Made by a program: the position numbers and the translations under genes. Shown here piece by piece: positions 1 through 9,217 of a stretch of DNA of 58,475 nucleotides. Source of the stretch: an uncultured delta proteobacterium (GTDB lineage: Bacteria > Desulfobacterota > Desulfovibrionia > Desulfovibrionales > Desulfovibrionaceae). The first letter of the stretch is position 1. Every line of letters begins with the position of its first letter. The notes under the pieces were generated by a model, which was given only the letters and a program-made list of their open reading frames with translations, was not told the origin of the DNA and searched no databases. The stretch lies in NCBI GenBank assembly GCA_903843965.1, contig CAIMRY010000011.1, forward strand, positions 1-58,475, read 5' to 3'.

Positions 1-39
1 GAGCCAGCCGAGCAGCGACTGGAATTCCGCCTCTGTCAT
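1..39 (-). CDS. N-terminal fragment of a gene running off the window
   Basis: An ATG at 37-39 on the minus strand follows a good Shine-Dalgarno (GGAGG, 7 nt upstream) and opens a frame that reads MTEAEFQSLLGWL before the window ends. Only 13 codons are visible. The short N-terminus resembles the start of some IS1595-like transposases, but that is a weak impression and no function can be assigned. The gene is transcribed divergently from the cytochrome next door. Confidence 0.45.
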   Translation of the reverse strand, partial: MTEAEFQSLLGWL

Positions 40-56
40 GGAACACCTCCGTCAAT

Positions 57-470
57 TTGAGGAGTCCATGTGTATCAGAATCAACGATACGTGTCAAGGC
101 ATCAACACGTTCTTTGAACAGAGCGAAATTTTTTATCCTGCTTGTAGCAACTGTTGGATTGATGACCCTATCGACAACCGCAAGTGCCTTCTCAACGGCG
201 GCATGTAAAGCTTGTCATCAAGTTGACAAGGATGCTTTAGGCCCAGCATTTAAAGGAATTGCCGAGAAATACGGCGATGTGAAAACGCTTGCGGGTGTTT
301 TCAAATCCGGCTTTAAAGTGGAAAATCGCAAAGTCGCCCAGTCCTCAGCAAAATGGAAAGCTCAAGCTCCCACCATGACAGGTCAATACGACAACCTGAT
401 CAAGAAGGGGGGGAATGAGGACGCAGCAGCAGAGGCACTTTTCAGTGTCACTAAAGCGGGCAAATTTTAA
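57..470 (+). CDS. Small periplasmic class I c-type cytochrome
   Basis: The protein has one haem-binding motif, CKACH, just after a hydrophobic signal segment (FFILLVATVGLMTLSTTASA). A Met in APTMTGQY further on is a likely sixth haem ligand, and GPAFKGIAEKYG resembles the cytochrome c551/c552 fold. It would be a periplasmic electron carrier matured by the Ccm system; its partners are not visible. The start is uncertain. TTG at 57 lacks support, and TTG at 114 would give a neater signal peptide. An ATG at 69 with a GAGGAG site opens a different frame that stops at about 210, so an N-terminal frameshift is possible. Base composition is clearly more AT-rich than the neighbours, which suggests transfer. 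A hairpin terminator follows. Confidence 0.75.
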   Translation: MRSPCVSESTIRVKASTRSLNRAKFFILLVATVGLMTLSTTASAFSTAACKACHQVDKDALGPAFKGIAEKYGDVKTLAGVFKSGFKVENRKVAQSSAKWKAQAPTMTGQYDNLIKKGGNEDAAAEALFSVTKAGKF

Positions 471-527
471 ACCTGTTAACACTTTTGCTCGGAATTCGGA
501 CGACTCGATGAAGTGAATCCAGCGATC

Positions 528-556
528 AAGGGGAGCCCTCACGGCTCCCTTTCTCA
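528..556 (+). terminator. Rho-independent terminator of the cytochrome gene
   Basis: The arms GGGAGCC (531-537) and GGCTCCC (543-549) enclose a 5-nt loop and are followed by TTTCTCATTT. The hairpin lies about 60 bp after the cytochrome stop and before the convergent antitoxin gene. Confidence 0.6.
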
Positions 557-604
557 TTTCCCTCATCGGAATTCTTTCTCTGCATCACGCGAAATCCTGA
601 CCAG

Positions 605-952
605 CTACAAGAACACCTTGTAGCCCACCTTCAGCGCCGCGCCCAGGCGCTTGGCCATTTCCTTGCCAATGGGCCGCTTGCCGTGCTCCATCTCCGACAC
701 ATGGCGCTGCGGGATGCCCACAAGCTTGGCCAGGGCGGCCTGAGTCAGGCCTTCCTTCACGCGCCCGCCCCGGAGGCACACCCCCGGCAGCTCCTCGCCC
801 GCAATCCCGACGGCCTCGCGCCAGGACACTGCCGAGGTCTCCTCCGTGATGAACGGGGCCACGGCCCGGCGCACTTCCTCCGCCTTGGACGCGGGCACCA
901 GGAAGCGCAACTCTATGCTCTCAGTAGGACGCGCCTTCGTGCGTTCCAACAT
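605..952 (-). CDS. HigA-like XRE-family antitoxin
   Basis: A 115-aa protein. The C-terminal half is a helix-turn-helix (LTQAALAKLVGIPQRHVSEM, about residues 69-88). The N-terminal 60 residues (ELRFLVPASKAEEV and on) are probably the part that binds the toxin. It follows the toxin gene and starts inside it, overlapping by 32 nt, the toxin-first order of higBA modules. It should neutralise the toxin and repress the shared promoter at 1206-1234. Domain assignment is by eye. Confidence 0.75.
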   Translation of the reverse strand: MLERTKARPTESIELRFLVPASKAEEVRRAVAPFITEETSAVSWREAVGIAGEELPGVCLRGGRVKEGLTQAALAKLVGIPQRHVSEMEHGKRPIGKEMAKRLGAALKVGYKVFL

Positions 953-1199
953 ATGTCACCTCGATGACCTTGACCCTGCCCCGGACTTCAATCCACACGG
1001 CAACGTAGGTCGATTTCCCTTTCTTCAAATGGCAATGGTGCCTGCCGTCGCCGAGCTTGCCGTAATTGCTCCAGTTCCCACGCACAGGGCCGCTTGATTC
1101 CAGCTCGCGCTCCAGCAGGATGAGCGCGCAGACAATGGATTTGGGGAGGCGCGTGAGCGCCTTGGCAACTTTCTTCGAATTCTCCACTACCCAAGTCAT
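921..1199 (-). CDS. RelE/HigB-like toxin of a type II toxin-antitoxin pair
   Basis: A 92-aa basic protein if the ATG at 1197-1199 is used. The pattern fits the RelE/ParE superfamily: a helical N-terminus (VVENSKKVAKALTRLPKSIV), then strands with GNWSNYGKLGDGRHHCHLKK and YVAVWIEVRGRVKVIEVTYV, ending GTHEGASY. Such toxins usually cleave mRNA on the ribosome; activity is inferred from family only. The upstream in-frame ATG at 1263-1265 would read through the promoter and operator, so the shorter start is preferred. There is no Shine-Dalgarno before the ATG. The antitoxin gene overlaps its 3' end. Confidence 0.7.
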   Translation of the reverse strand: MTWVVENSKKVAKALTRLPKSIVCALILLERELESSGPVRGNWSNYGKLGDGRHHCHLKKGKSTYVAVWIEVRGRVKVIEVTYVGTHEGASY

Positions 1200-1205
1200 G
1201 CAGAC

Positions 1206-1234
1206 AAAATATACCGTGTTTAGGTATACGTCAA
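1206..1234 (-). promoter_or_regulatory. Promoter and palindromic operator of the toxin-antitoxin pair
   Basis: On the minus strand, TTGACG (1229-1234) and TATTTT (1206-1211) are separated by 17 bp; TATATT (1208-1213) at 15 bp is an alternative -10. A perfect inverted repeat, TATACC-N7-GGTATA (1210-1228), fills the spacer, the expected place for antitoxin autorepression. The -10 ends only 6 nt before the toxin ATG, so the transcript would start at or almost at the start codon. Confidence 0.6.
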
Positions 1235-1430
1235 CCCGGCGCAAGCCGAGAGCCGTCAGAGGCATAGAGACGGGATACGCTCAAAGCTCCCCTTCTCTCT
1301 CCCCCTCCCCCCGCCCAAGCGCTGGACATTCCACCGCCATCTGCCCTAAAAGATACGCACTCTCTGCTGTCGCGCCCGGCCAGCAGCGCCAAGCCAGAGA
1401 GAAACCAGCATTGCCGAAGGAGCCTGCTCC

Positions 1431-2258
1431 ATGGAAAATTCAATCCAGTCCATCGACCACGTACGCGCGTCCGCCCTGGACATGGCCGTCCGCTTCGGGC
1501 CCAAGCTCTTCATCGCCATCGTCATCCTCGCCGTGGGCTATATCGCCGCCCGCTACGCGGGCCGCATCCTGGACCTCATGCTGCAGCGCCTGAACCTCGA
1601 AGCCCCGGTGCGCTCCCTGCTGGTGCGCACGGCAAACGTCCTGGTCATAGGCTTCTTCGCCATCATGGCGCTGCAAAACCTCGGCATCGAGCTGTTGCCG
1701 CTCATCGCCGGCCTGGGCGTGGCCGGAGCCGGTGCCGCTCTGGCCATGCAGGGCATCCTGGGCAATCTCGCGGCGGGCCTGACCATCATCTTCACCCGGC
1801 CCTTCCACGTGGGCGACTACATCTCCATCGGCCAGGAAGAGGGCGAAATCCTCGACATCAACCTCTTCAGCACCACCCTGGGCCACACGGACCGCTCCAA
1901 GGTCGTGATCCCGAACCGCAAGATCGTCGGCGAAATTCTCCACAACTGCGGCCACATCCGGCAGCTCAACCTGTGGGTGGATGTCGCCTACGGAACCGAT
2001 GTCACCGTCGCCCTGGGCCATGTGGGCGCGCTGCTGAAGGCCAGCCCCCGTGTGCTGCAAGACCCGCCGCCGGTGCTCGGCATCGCGCGGCTGGCCGAGT
2101 CCGGCATCACGCTGCGCGTCTCGCCGTGGGTCAACCTGGCCGACTACGTGGATGCCACAGGCGAGCTCAACAAGAGCATCCTGGAGACCTTCCTGGCGCA
2201 GAACATCGCCATCCCCTTCCCGCAGCGCGAAGTCAGGATGCTCGGCAACGACGCATAA
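1431..2258 (+). CDS. mscS: Small-conductance mechanosensitive channel, MscS family
   Basis: A 275-aa inner-membrane channel, close to the 286 aa of E. coli MscS. Hydrophobic segments lie near residues 20-45 and 60-85. The pore-lining TM3 (GLGVAGAGAALAMQGILGNL, then AAGLTIIFTRPFHVGDYI) shows the Gly/Ala packing of the family. The cytoplasmic beta domain follows (VVIPNRKIVGEILHN). It should open under membrane tension and release solutes on hypo-osmotic shock. The ATG is preceded by AAGGAG. The gene stands alone and converges on pheT. Confidence 0.9.
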   Translation: MENSIQSIDHVRASALDMAVRFGPKLFIAIVILAVGYIAARYAGRILDLMLQRLNLEAPVRSLLVRTANVLVIGFFAIMALQNLGIELLPLIAGLGVAGAGAALAMQGILGNLAAGLTIIFTRPFHVGDYISIGQEEGEILDINLFSTTLGHTDRSKVVIPNRKIVGEILHNCGHIRQLNLWVDVAYGTDVTVALGHVGALLKASPRVLQDPPPVLGIARLAESGITLRVSPWVNLADYVDATGELNKSILETFLAQNIAIPFPQREVRMLGNDA

Positions 2259-2320
2259 ATTTGTGTTGCGGCGAAAGGCGCGCGCAACCTGAGCAGCCGT
2301 TTCCAGCCGCTTGGCAATGC

Positions 2321-2348
2321 AAAAGGGGAGCCCGGCCGGACTCCCCTT
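2321..2348 (-). terminator. Rho-independent terminator of the thrS-pheT operon
   Basis: On the minus strand AAGGGGAG (2341-2348), a 10-nt loop and CTCCCCTT (2323-2330) form a hairpin followed by further T residues (2321-2322). It lies about 35 bp after the pheT stop and also separates mscS from pheT. Confidence 0.8.
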
Positions 2349-2383
2349 CTCGCACCCCTCTGCGGGCCAGCTTCTGATTTCGT

Positions 2384-4819
2384 TTAGATCCGGACCGGCA
2401 GCTTCTGCGGCAGGCCTGCGATGACCTTGCCGTGCTCCTTGTCCACTTCCTTGTCCACGAGCGTGCGCTCGGCGTGGCGGTAGGTCAGGCGGAAGGTCAG
2501 GTTGCGCTCGGCCTTCGAGTCCGAGGTCTTGTCGTCGGGAGCGTAGACCGCCACCAGGGCCAGGCTTTCGAGCTGCTTGGGCCGGATGTCGCGTATGGCC
2601 GCCTCCACATCCTGGCTCTTCAGGCTGGCCGGGCAGATCACGGTCACGTCGCGGCGCACGGGCGGAAACTTGGGCAGGCTGCGGAAGGCGGGCGTGGTGG
2701 CGCGGCTCAGGCTGCGTAAGAGGTCCGCGTCCAGGTCCGCCAGCCAGATGTCCTTGCGCGCGTGGTAGGCGTCGGCGATCTTCGGCTGCACACGGCCCAT
2801 GCGGCCAATAAGCGTGTCACCGTCTCGCAGCGCCACCCTCACGCAAGGCTCTAAGTAGGGGTGCCCAGGCTCAACGTAATACTCAGCCTCGCCGAGGCGG
2901 TAGTGCGCCAGCAGGTTCTCCACCAGCCCCTTCACATCCAGGTAGTCGGCCTCGCCCAGCTCCCACGGCCATTCCTGGCTGTGGCGGCTGCCGTGCACCA
3001 GCAGGCCCAGGCGCGAGTTCTCGCGCGCGCTGGTGTCGGAGGCCGGATCGGAAACAAAGGCCTTGGCCACCTCGAACAGCCGCAAGGAGGCGTTGCCCTG
3101 GCTCAGGTTGTGGCGCACGTTGTTGAGCAGACCGGGCGCTATCTCCAGCCGCAGGCAGTTCTGGTCCTCGGAAAGCGGATTGGCGATCATGATGCGGCCC
3201 TGGGCCGGGAGGTTCAGGCGGTCCAGGTCGTCGGTGCCGACAAAGCTGTAGTTGATGGCCTCGCGCAGGCCCGCGCCCACGGCCCAAGCCTTGAGCTCCT
3301 GGATGAAGCCGAACTCGGTGTCGGAGAGCTGCACGCTGTCCAGCGCCTTGGAGATCTTCGGCAGCACCGCCGGAATCCGGTCGAGCCCGTACACGCGGCC
3401 GCATTCCTCGAACAGGTCCACCTCGCGCTCCAGGTCCAGCCGGTGCGGGGGCGAGCCCACGCTCCAGTTGGCCGGGTTGCAGGCGTCGACCTCGCAGCCC
3501 AGGCCGGTCAGGGTGGTGCGGCAGAATTCCGGGGTCAGCGCAAGGCCGAGCAGCGCGTTGCACCGGGCGATGCGGAAGTCGTGCCGCCGCGCGGCCCAGG
3601 GCTTGGGCTCGCTTACTGCGATGCCGCCCAGGACGCGCGCGCCCGAGACCTCGGCCATGAGCTGCGCCGCGCGGTTGAGCGCGAACAGCGAGCCCACCTG
3701 GTCCACGCCGCGCTCGAAACGGTAGCTGGCTTCGCTCGGCAGGGCCAGGCGGCGGGCGGTCTTGCGGATGGTGCCGGGCCGGAAGATGGCGCATTCGAGC
3801 AGCACCTCGGTGGATGCATCGGAAATGCTGGAGTTGGCCCCGCCCATGACCCCGGCCAGGGCCACCGGCCGCTCGGCGTCCCAGATGAGCAGGTCGGAGC
3901 CCAGCAGCTTGCGTTCCTGGCCGTCAAGCGTGGTCATGGCGGTGGTGATGCTCTGGCCGTCCTGTGCTGGGGCCACGCGGATGACGTTCCCTTTCAGCAG
4001 GCTGCGGTCAAAGGCGTGCAGGGGCTGGCCCAGCTCCATCAAAATGTAGTTGGTCACATCCACGATGTTGCTGATGGGCCGCTGGCCGATGGCCAGCAGG
4101 CGGTAGCGCAGCCAGTCCGGGCTCTTGCCGATGGTCGCGCCGGTAAGCACGCGCGCGCGGTACGCCGGGCACAGCTCAGGGTCGGCGATGTCGATGCGCA
4201 CAACCTTATTGGCGTCGCCGCTGGCGGCGTCCTCAATGAGGTTCAGCTGCGGCATGGTGAGCGGCAGGCCGAAGCCCAGGGCCGCCTCCCGCGCAATGCC
4301 GAGCACGGACAGGCAGTCGGCGCGGTTCGGCGTGATCGAGACCTCGATGACCTCGCGCTCCAGGCCCAGCGCCTCGGTCAAGAGCTGGCCGGGCTTGAAC
4401 TCGGGCGGCAGGACCATGATGCCCGCGTGTTCCTCGGACAGGCCGAGTTCGCGCTCGGAGCAGATCATGCCGCAGGACACCACGCCGCGCAGCTTGGCCT
4501 TCTTGATCTCCATGCCGCCGGGCATGGTGGTGCCCATGAGCGCCACAGGCACGTTATGGCCTTTGGCCACGTTGGGCGCGCCGCACACGATCTGCAAAAG
4601 CTCCGGCCCGCCCACATCGACCGAGCACACAGAGAGATGGTCGGACTCGGGGTGCTGGGACCGCTCGATAACGTGGCCCACCACAATGGAGGCAATGGCC
4701 TCGAATGGGTCGAAGACCCCCTCGACCTCCAGGCCCTGCATGGTCAGGCGGTCGGCCAGATCCTGCACGGTGCCGGTGTAGGGCACGAATTCACGGAGCC
4801 ACTGCAAGCTGATGAACAT
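2384..4819 (-). CDS. pheT: Phenylalanyl-tRNA synthetase beta subunit
   Basis: 811 aa, the usual size. It starts MFISLQWLREFVPYTGTVQD at the ATG 4817-4819, preceded by GAGG; the open frame runs further upstream but has no plausible earlier start. An OB-type tRNA-binding domain follows the N-terminus (GHVIERSQHPESDHLSVCSV). Then come the B3/B4 editing and B5 regions (NIVDVTNYILMELGQPLHAF, RIPAVLPK) and a C-terminal FDX-ACB anticodon domain (FPPVRRDVTVICP). It pairs with PheS as an alpha2-beta2 enzyme charging tRNA-Phe. It is the last gene of the translation operon, 134 bp after pheS. Confidence 0.97.
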   Translation of the reverse strand: MFISLQWLREFVPYTGTVQDLADRLTMQGLEVEGVFDPFEAIASIVVGHVIERSQHPESDHLSVCSVDVGGPELLQIVCGAPNVAKGHNVPVALMGTTMPGGMEIKKAKLRGVVSCGMICSERELGLSEEHAGIMVLPPEFKPGQLLTEALGLEREVIEVSITPNRADCLSVLGIAREAALGFGLPLTMPQLNLIEDAASGDANKVVRIDIADPELCPAYRARVLTGATIGKSPDWLRYRLLAIGQRPISNIVDVTNYILMELGQPLHAFDRSLLKGNVIRVAPAQDGQSITTAMTTLDGQERKLLGSDLLIWDAERPVALAGVMGGANSSISDASTEVLLECAIFRPGTIRKTARRLALPSEASYRFERGVDQVGSLFALNRAAQLMAEVSGARVLGGIAVSEPKPWAARRHDFRIARCNALLGLALTPEFCRTTLTGLGCEVDACNPANWSVGSPPHRLDLEREVDLFEECGRVYGLDRIPAVLPKISKALDSVQLSDTEFGFIQELKAWAVGAGLREAINYSFVGTDDLDRLNLPAQGRIMIANPLSEDQNCLRLEIAPGLLNNVRHNLSQGNASLRLFEVAKAFVSDPASDTSARENSRLGLLVHGSRHSQEWPWELGEADYLDVKGLVENLLAHYRLGEAEYYVEPGHPYLEPCVRVALRDGDTLIGRMGRVQPKIADAYHARKDIWLADLDADLLRSLSRATTPAFRSLPKFPPVRRDVTVICPASLKSQDVEAAIRDIRPKQLESLALVAVYAPDDKTSDSKAERNLTFRLTYRHAERTLVDKEVDKEHGKVIAGLPQKLPVRI

Positions 4820-4953
4820 ATCCGCCTCGCCAAGCCTTGCGGGCCAAATCCCTGCGTCAGGGGGCCCCGGTGGAGGAAAAACGCCCCGCATCCCTGGCCC
4901 GCCTTGGCTTCCGGCTGGGCCGGGCCTGCGGGCCTGGGTCGCGGGGCGGCGAT

Positions 4954-6006
4954 TTACGAAAACTGTTCGAGGAAGCGCACGTCGTTCTCGAAGAACATGC
5001 GCAGGTCGCCGATGCCGTATTTGAGCATGGCCACGCGCTCCACGCCGAGCCCAAAGGCGAAGCCGGTCACGGTCTCGGGATCGTAGCCCACCTGGCGGAA
5101 AACGTTGGGATCGACCATGCCGCAGCCCAGAATCTCCACCCAGCCGGTCTTCTTGCACACGCGGCAGGGCTCGCCCTTCACGTGGCCCGCGCCGCCGCAG
5201 AGCATGCACGAGATGTCCACCTCGGCGCTGGGCTCGGTGAACGGGAAGAAGCTGGGGCGGAAGCGCACGCGCGTGTCGGCGGAAAACAACTGGCGCACAA
5301 AGGCGGTCAAGGTCCCACGGAGATCGGCCATGCTCACGTTGGTGTCCACCAGCAGGCCTTCGATCTGGTGGAACATGGGCGTGTGGGTCAAGTCCGAGTC
5401 GCGGCGATACACTTTCCCCGGCGCGATGACCGCCACCGGCGGCTTGCGGCTGAGCATGGTGCGCACCTGCAAGGGCGAGGTGTGCGTGCGCAGGACGATT
5501 GAGTCGGAAATGTACAGGGTGTCCTGCATGTCGCGGGCCGGGTGGTCCGGCGGCATGTTCAGGGCCTCGAAGTTGTTCCAGTCGTTCTCGACCTCGGGCC
5601 CTGCCACCACCTCAAACCCAAGGCCGGTCAAGACCTCGCAGATCTCCTGCATGGCCAGGGTGACCGGGTGCAGGGAGCCGCACGCCGGGCGGCGGCCCGG
5701 AAGGCTGGGGTCGAACCCGGCCAGGGCGTCCTTGCTGCCCTCGGCCTCCAGCTCGGCCTGGCGGGACTCCAAAAGCGCGGTGAGCGCGGCCTTGGCCTCA
5801 TTGGCACCACGGCCTGCGGCGGGCTTGTCCTCCGGACCCATGGCCGCCAGGGCGAGCATGGCCCCGGCGAGCTTGCCCTTGCGGCCCAGGAACTCCACGC
5901 GCAGGGCGTCGAGCTCCTTCAACGTGCAAGCCTGACCCCGGCGCGCTTCACACTCCAGGGTCAGGCCACCCAGTCCCTCCAGGAAGGACTTCAGCTGCTC
6001 GTTCAC
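4954..6006 (-). CDS. pheS: Phenylalanyl-tRNA synthetase alpha subunit
   Basis: 350-aa class II catalytic subunit. An N-terminal coiled coil (about 1-90) precedes motif 2 ([18 protein letters not shown]) and motif 3 ([18 protein letters not shown]). Between them, after SAEVDIS, sits an insertion with C-x2-C-x10-C-x2-C and RVCKKTGW, likely a small zinc knuckle that E. coli PheS lacks. The gene starts 5 bp after rplT, so the two are coupled. Confidence 0.97.
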   Translation of the reverse strand: MNEQLKSFLEGLGGLTLECEARRGQACTLKELDALRVEFLGRKGKLAGAMLALAAMGPEDKPAAGRGANEAKAALTALLESRQAELEAEGSKDALAGFDPSLPGRRPACGSLHPVTLAMQEICEVLTGLGFEVVAGPEVENDWNNFEALNMPPDHPARDMQDTLYISDSIVLRTHTSPLQVRTMLSRKPPVAVIAPGKVYRRDSDLTHTPMFHQIEGLLVDTNVSMADLRGTLTAFVRQLFSADTRVRFRPSFFPFTEPSAEVDISCMLCGGAGHVKGEPCRVCKKTGWVEILGCGMVDPNVFRQVGYDPETVTGFAFGLGVERVAMLKYGIGDLRMFFENDVRFLEQFS

Positions 6007-6011
6007 GGGCT

Positions 6012-6356
6012 TTACGCCTTGGCCGCCTGGACGATCTGGGCGAACACGGCGGGCTCACGCACGGCCAGGTCAGCCAGCATCTTGCGGTTGACGCCGATGT
6101 CGGCCTTGGACAGACCGTTGATGAACTTGCTGTACGACAGGCCATTGATGCGGGCGGCGGCGTTGATGCGCACGATCCACAGGCGGCGGAAGTCGCGCTT
6201 CTTCATCTTGCGGTCGCGGAAGGCGAAGCACAGGGCGCGCTCGACGCGCTCGCGCGCGGTGCGGTACAGACGGCTGCCTGCGCCGATGTAGCCCTTGGCC
6301 ATCTTCAGGAATTTCTTGTGCCGACGGTGTCCGGCAACTCCACGCTTGACTCTCAT
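6012..6356 (-). CDS. rplT: 50S ribosomal protein L20
   Basis: 114 aa, very basic, with the typical opening [20 protein letters not shown] and the core [16 protein letters not shown]. It binds 23S rRNA early in 50S assembly. In well-studied bacteria L20 also represses translation of the rpmI-rplT mRNA; the 87-nt gap before this gene could hold such a site, but I see no clear structure. It lies between rpmI and pheS in the conserved order. Confidence 0.97.
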   Translation of the reverse strand: MRVKRGVAGHRRHKKFLKMAKGYIGAGSRLYRTARERVERALCFAFRDRKMKKRDFRRLWIVRINAAARINGLSYSKFINGLSKADIGVNRKMLADLAVREPAVFAQIVQAAKA

Positions 6357-6443
6357 AGCTCTCTTCCTCCGAATCGTTTCAGGCCGCCCGGCTCAAAGTC
6401 CGCACGGCACGCTCGTTGGCGTAAAACGGTTAATGGGTTGCGG

Positions 6444-6641
6444 CTAGCCGTAGGGCAGCAGGCGGCGCACGGCGGCCAGGTTGCTGTCGTCGACCATGGT
6501 GCTCTGACCGAGGCGGCGCTTGCGCTTGGCGCTCTTCTTGGTCAGAATGTGGCGCAGGTTCTGGCGGCGACGCTTGAACTTGCCAGCGCCGTTGCTGACA
6601 AAGCGCTTGGCGGCGCTGCGGTTGGTCTTCATCTTGGGCAT
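6444..6641 (-). CDS. rpmI: 50S ribosomal protein L35
   Basis: 65 aa, starting [20 protein letters not shown], with the basic stretch [20 protein letters not shown]. Length and sequence fit the L35 family. It lies 63 bp after infC and 87 bp before rplT. A Shine-Dalgarno (GAGGA) precedes the ATG. Confidence 0.97.
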   Translation of the reverse strand: MPKMKTNRSAAKRFVSNGAGKFKRRRQNLRHILTKKSAKRKRRLGQSTMVDDSNLAAVRRLLPYG

Positions 6642-6704
6642 GGGTTCCTCCTCAAATCAACTCGCGCCTTGGGGCGCGGCGTCTGTCTGTATTGTCCGCT
6701 GGCG

Positions 6705-7250
6705 TCATTTCCTGACCGGGGTCAGCATCATCACCAGGGTGCGGCCTTCAGCCAGGGACGGCTGCTCCACCTTGGCGATGTCCGCCGTGTCCACCACGAC
6801 GCGGTCGAGCATGAGCTGCCCGCGGTCCTTGTGCACGATCTCTCGGCCTCTGAAGAACACGGCCACCTTGCAGCGGTCGCCCTCCTCCAGGAAGCGGCGG
6901 ATGTGCTTCAGCTTGGTCTGGTAGTCATGCTCGTCGGTCTTGGGCCGGAACTTGACTTCCTTGATCTGAATGACCGTCTGCTTCTTCTTGGCTTCCTGCT
7001 GGCGTTTCTGTTGTTCGTACTTGAACCTGCCGTAGTCCATTATGCGACAGACGGGCGGCTCGGCGTTGGGCGAGACCTCAACCAGGTCAAATCCCTTGCC
7101 CTGTGCCAGGGCCAAAGCATCCGAAGTCGCCATGATCCCGAGCTGCGTGCCTTCGTCGTCGACGACGCGCACCTGGGGTATACGTATCCGCTCGTTTCGG
7201 CGGACGCCATCATCCTTGGGATGCTGGTCCTGCCGTCTAGGAAAAGCTAT
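6705..7250 (-). CDS. infC: Translation initiation factor IF-3, probable AUA start
   Basis: The N-domain pattern [18 protein letters not shown] lies upstream of the nearest GTG (7170-7172), so that GTG would cut off conserved residues. The frame is open back to a TGA at 7254-7256 and contains no ATG, GTG, TTG or ATT in that stretch. The only sensible codon is ATA at 7248-7250, 8 nt after GGAGG, giving a protein that starts (M)[20 protein letters not shown] and is 181 aa, the usual IF-3 size. E. coli infC starts with AUU, which lets IF-3 repress its own synthesis; AUA would do the same. The start overlaps the end of thrS by 14 nt. Confidence 0.92.
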   Translation of the reverse strand: MAFPRRQDQHPKDDGVRRNERIRIPQVRVVDDEGTQLGIMATSDALALAQGKGFDLVEVSPNAEPPVCRIMDYGRFKYEQQKRQQEAKKKQTVIQIKEVKFRPKTDEHDYQTKLKHIRRFLEEGDRCKVAVFFRGREIVHKDRGQLMLDRVVVDTADIAKVEQPSLAEGRTLVMMLTPVRK

Positions 7251-9183
7251 AGCTCATCCCTCCGCGCTTGAATGGTTCATTCGCCGCCTCGCGCACAATG
7301 CGGGCGGCTTCGGCAAGCGGCACAAGTCCGACATCAGCGCCTGCGCGCACGCGCACATTGACGCTGTCGGCTTCCACTTCCTTGTCTCCAACGATGAACA
7401 TGAACGGAATACGCTCAAGCTGAGCCTCGCGCACCTTGTAGCCGAGCTTCTCATTGCGTACATCCGCTTCGGCGCGTATGCCCTGTTCCTGCAAAAACCG
7501 CAAGACTTTTTCGGCGTGGCCGTTCTGCGCGTCGGTCACGGTGAGGATGCGCGCCTGGACCGGAGCGAGCCAGACCGGGAAGGCCCCGGCGAAATGCTCA
7601 ATGAGCACCCCCATGAAGCGCTCGATGGAGCCCAGGATCACGCGGTGCAGCATCACCGGGCGGTGCTTGCCCCCGTCCTCGCCGATGTAGGACAAATCAA
7701 AGCGCTCGGGCAGGGTGAAGTCGCACTGCACCGTGGCGCACTGCCAGCTGCGCTCCAGCGCGTCCTTGATCTTGATGTCGATCTTGGGGCCATAAAACGC
7801 GCCGTCGCCCGCGTTGATCTCATAGGCCATGCCCATGTGGTCGAGCGCGTCCTTCAGCGCATCCGTGGCGCGCTCCCAGTCCTCGTCAGAGCCGATGCTC
7901 TTCTCGGGCCGGGTGCTGATCTCGGCGGTGAAGTTGAAGCCGAAGATGTCCATGACATCACGCACGAAGCGCACCACGCCGACGATCTCCTCGCGCAGCT
8001 GGTCCGGCCGGCAGATGATGTGCGCGTCGTCCTGGGTGAAGGAGCGCACGCGCAACAGCCCGTGCAGCACGCCGCTTTTTTCGTGGCGGTGCACCACGCC
8101 CAGCTCGAAGTAGCGCTGGGGCAGGTCGCGGTAGCTTTTCAGCTTGTTCTTGAAGATGAGCATGTGCGACAGGCAGTTCATGGGCTTGATGCCGTAGGCC
8201 TGCTCGTCGATCTCCGTGAAGTACATGTTCTCGCGGTAGTTGTCGTAGTGGCCGCTTTTCTCCCACAATTCCCGCTTGAGGATCAGCGGGCCCTGCACCA
8301 GCTGGTAGCCGCGCTTCAGGTGCTCCTTGCGCTCGAAGTCCTCCAAAATGGCCCGCACCAGCGCCCCGTGCGGGTGCCACAAAACCATGCCGCCGCCCAC
8401 GTCCTCGTGGAAGCTGAACAGGTCCAGCGCCACGCCGAGCTTGCGGTGGTCGCGCTTCTTGGCCTCTTCCAGGCGGTCCAGGTACTGCTTCAGGTCCTTG
8501 GGGTTGGCCCAGGCCGTGCCGTAGATGCGCTGGAGCTGCGGGTTCTTCTCGTCGCCGCGCCAGTAGGCTCCGGCCACGCTGGTCAGCTTGAAGGCTTTGA
8601 GCAGGCCGGTGCGCGGCACGTGGGGGCCGCGGCAGAGGTCGGAAAAATTCCCCTGGGTGTAGACCGTCACCGTGGGCACAGCCAGGTCGTCGATGAGCTC
8701 CACCTTGTAGGTCTCGCCCTGGCTGGCGAAACGCTCGCGCGCCGCCGCGCTGGGCATGACCTCGCAGGCGAACGGCTTGTCCGCGCCAACCGCGCGGACC
8801 ATCTCGGCCTCGATGGCTTCGAGGTCTTCCGGCGTGAAGGGACGCTCGTAGTCGAAATCGTAGTAGAAGCCGTTCTCCACGGCCGGGCCGATGGTGACCT
8901 TGGCTGCGGGGAAGAGCTTCTTGACCGCCTCGGCCATGAGGTGGGCGGTGGAGTGGCGGATGACGACCAGGCCCTCGGGCGTGTCTGCGCCGAGGGGGGA
9001 AAGCCCGGCGCAGTCCGCCGGGATGGGCGCGGAGAGGTCCAGCAGGGTCTCGCCGCAGCGGACCAGCACGGCGCTCTTGAACTGCTTGCCGGAGAGGCCC
9101 AGTTTCAGGGCGTCTGCGCAGGAAGCCCCCGCCTCGACGGATACTTGCTGACCAGCGACTTCGATCTGTCTGGCAGGCTGCAC
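7237..9183 (-). CDS. thrS: Threonyl-tRNA synthetase
   Basis: 648 aa. Domains in order: TGS (1-62), editing domain with the HxxxH motif (HSTAHLMA), SAD region ([11 protein letters not shown]), class II catalytic core, and C-terminal anticodon domain ([20 protein letters not shown]). The zinc-ligand motif reads KPMNCLSH rather than the common MNCPxH: the Cys is kept but Pro is replaced by Leu. It heads the translation operon. Its last codons carry the infC Shine-Dalgarno and start. Upstream lie a 16-bp tandem repeat and the tRNA-Val terminator. Confidence 0.97.
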   Translation of the reverse strand: MQPARQIEVAGQQVSVEAGASCADALKLGLSGKQFKSAVLVRCGETLLDLSAPIPADCAGLSPLGADTPEGLVVIRHSTAHLMAEAVKKLFPAAKVTIGPAVENGFYYDFDYERPFTPEDLEAIEAEMVRAVGADKPFACEVMPSAAARERFASQGETYKVELIDDLAVPTVTVYTQGNFSDLCRGPHVPRTGLLKAFKLTSVAGAYWRGDEKNPQLQRIYGTAWANPKDLKQYLDRLEEAKKRDHRKLGVALDLFSFHEDVGGGMVLWHPHGALVRAILEDFERKEHLKRGYQLVQGPLILKRELWEKSGHYDNYRENMYFTEIDEQAYGIKPMNCLSHMLIFKNKLKSYRDLPQRYFELGVVHRHEKSGVLHGLLRVRSFTQDDAHIICRPDQLREEIVGVVRFVRDVMDIFGFNFTAEISTRPEKSIGSDEDWERATDALKDALDHMGMAYEINAGDGAFYGPKIDIKIKDALERSWQCATVQCDFTLPERFDLSYIGEDGGKHRPVMLHRVILGSIERFMGVLIEHFAGAFPVWLAPVQARILTVTDAQNGHAEKVLRFLQEQGIRAEADVRNEKLGYKVREAQLERIPFMFIVGDKEVEADSVNVRVRAGADVGLVPLAEAARIVREAANEPFKRGGMSYSFS

Positions 9184-9217
9184 GGCATTCTCTCCTGGCT
9201 TGATCCGGGCCGTTGTG

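Noticed and set aside
2861-5086. Long plus-strand frame opposite pheT
   Set aside because: It is the mirror of the pheT reading frame in high-GC DNA; pheT is unmistakable on the other strand.
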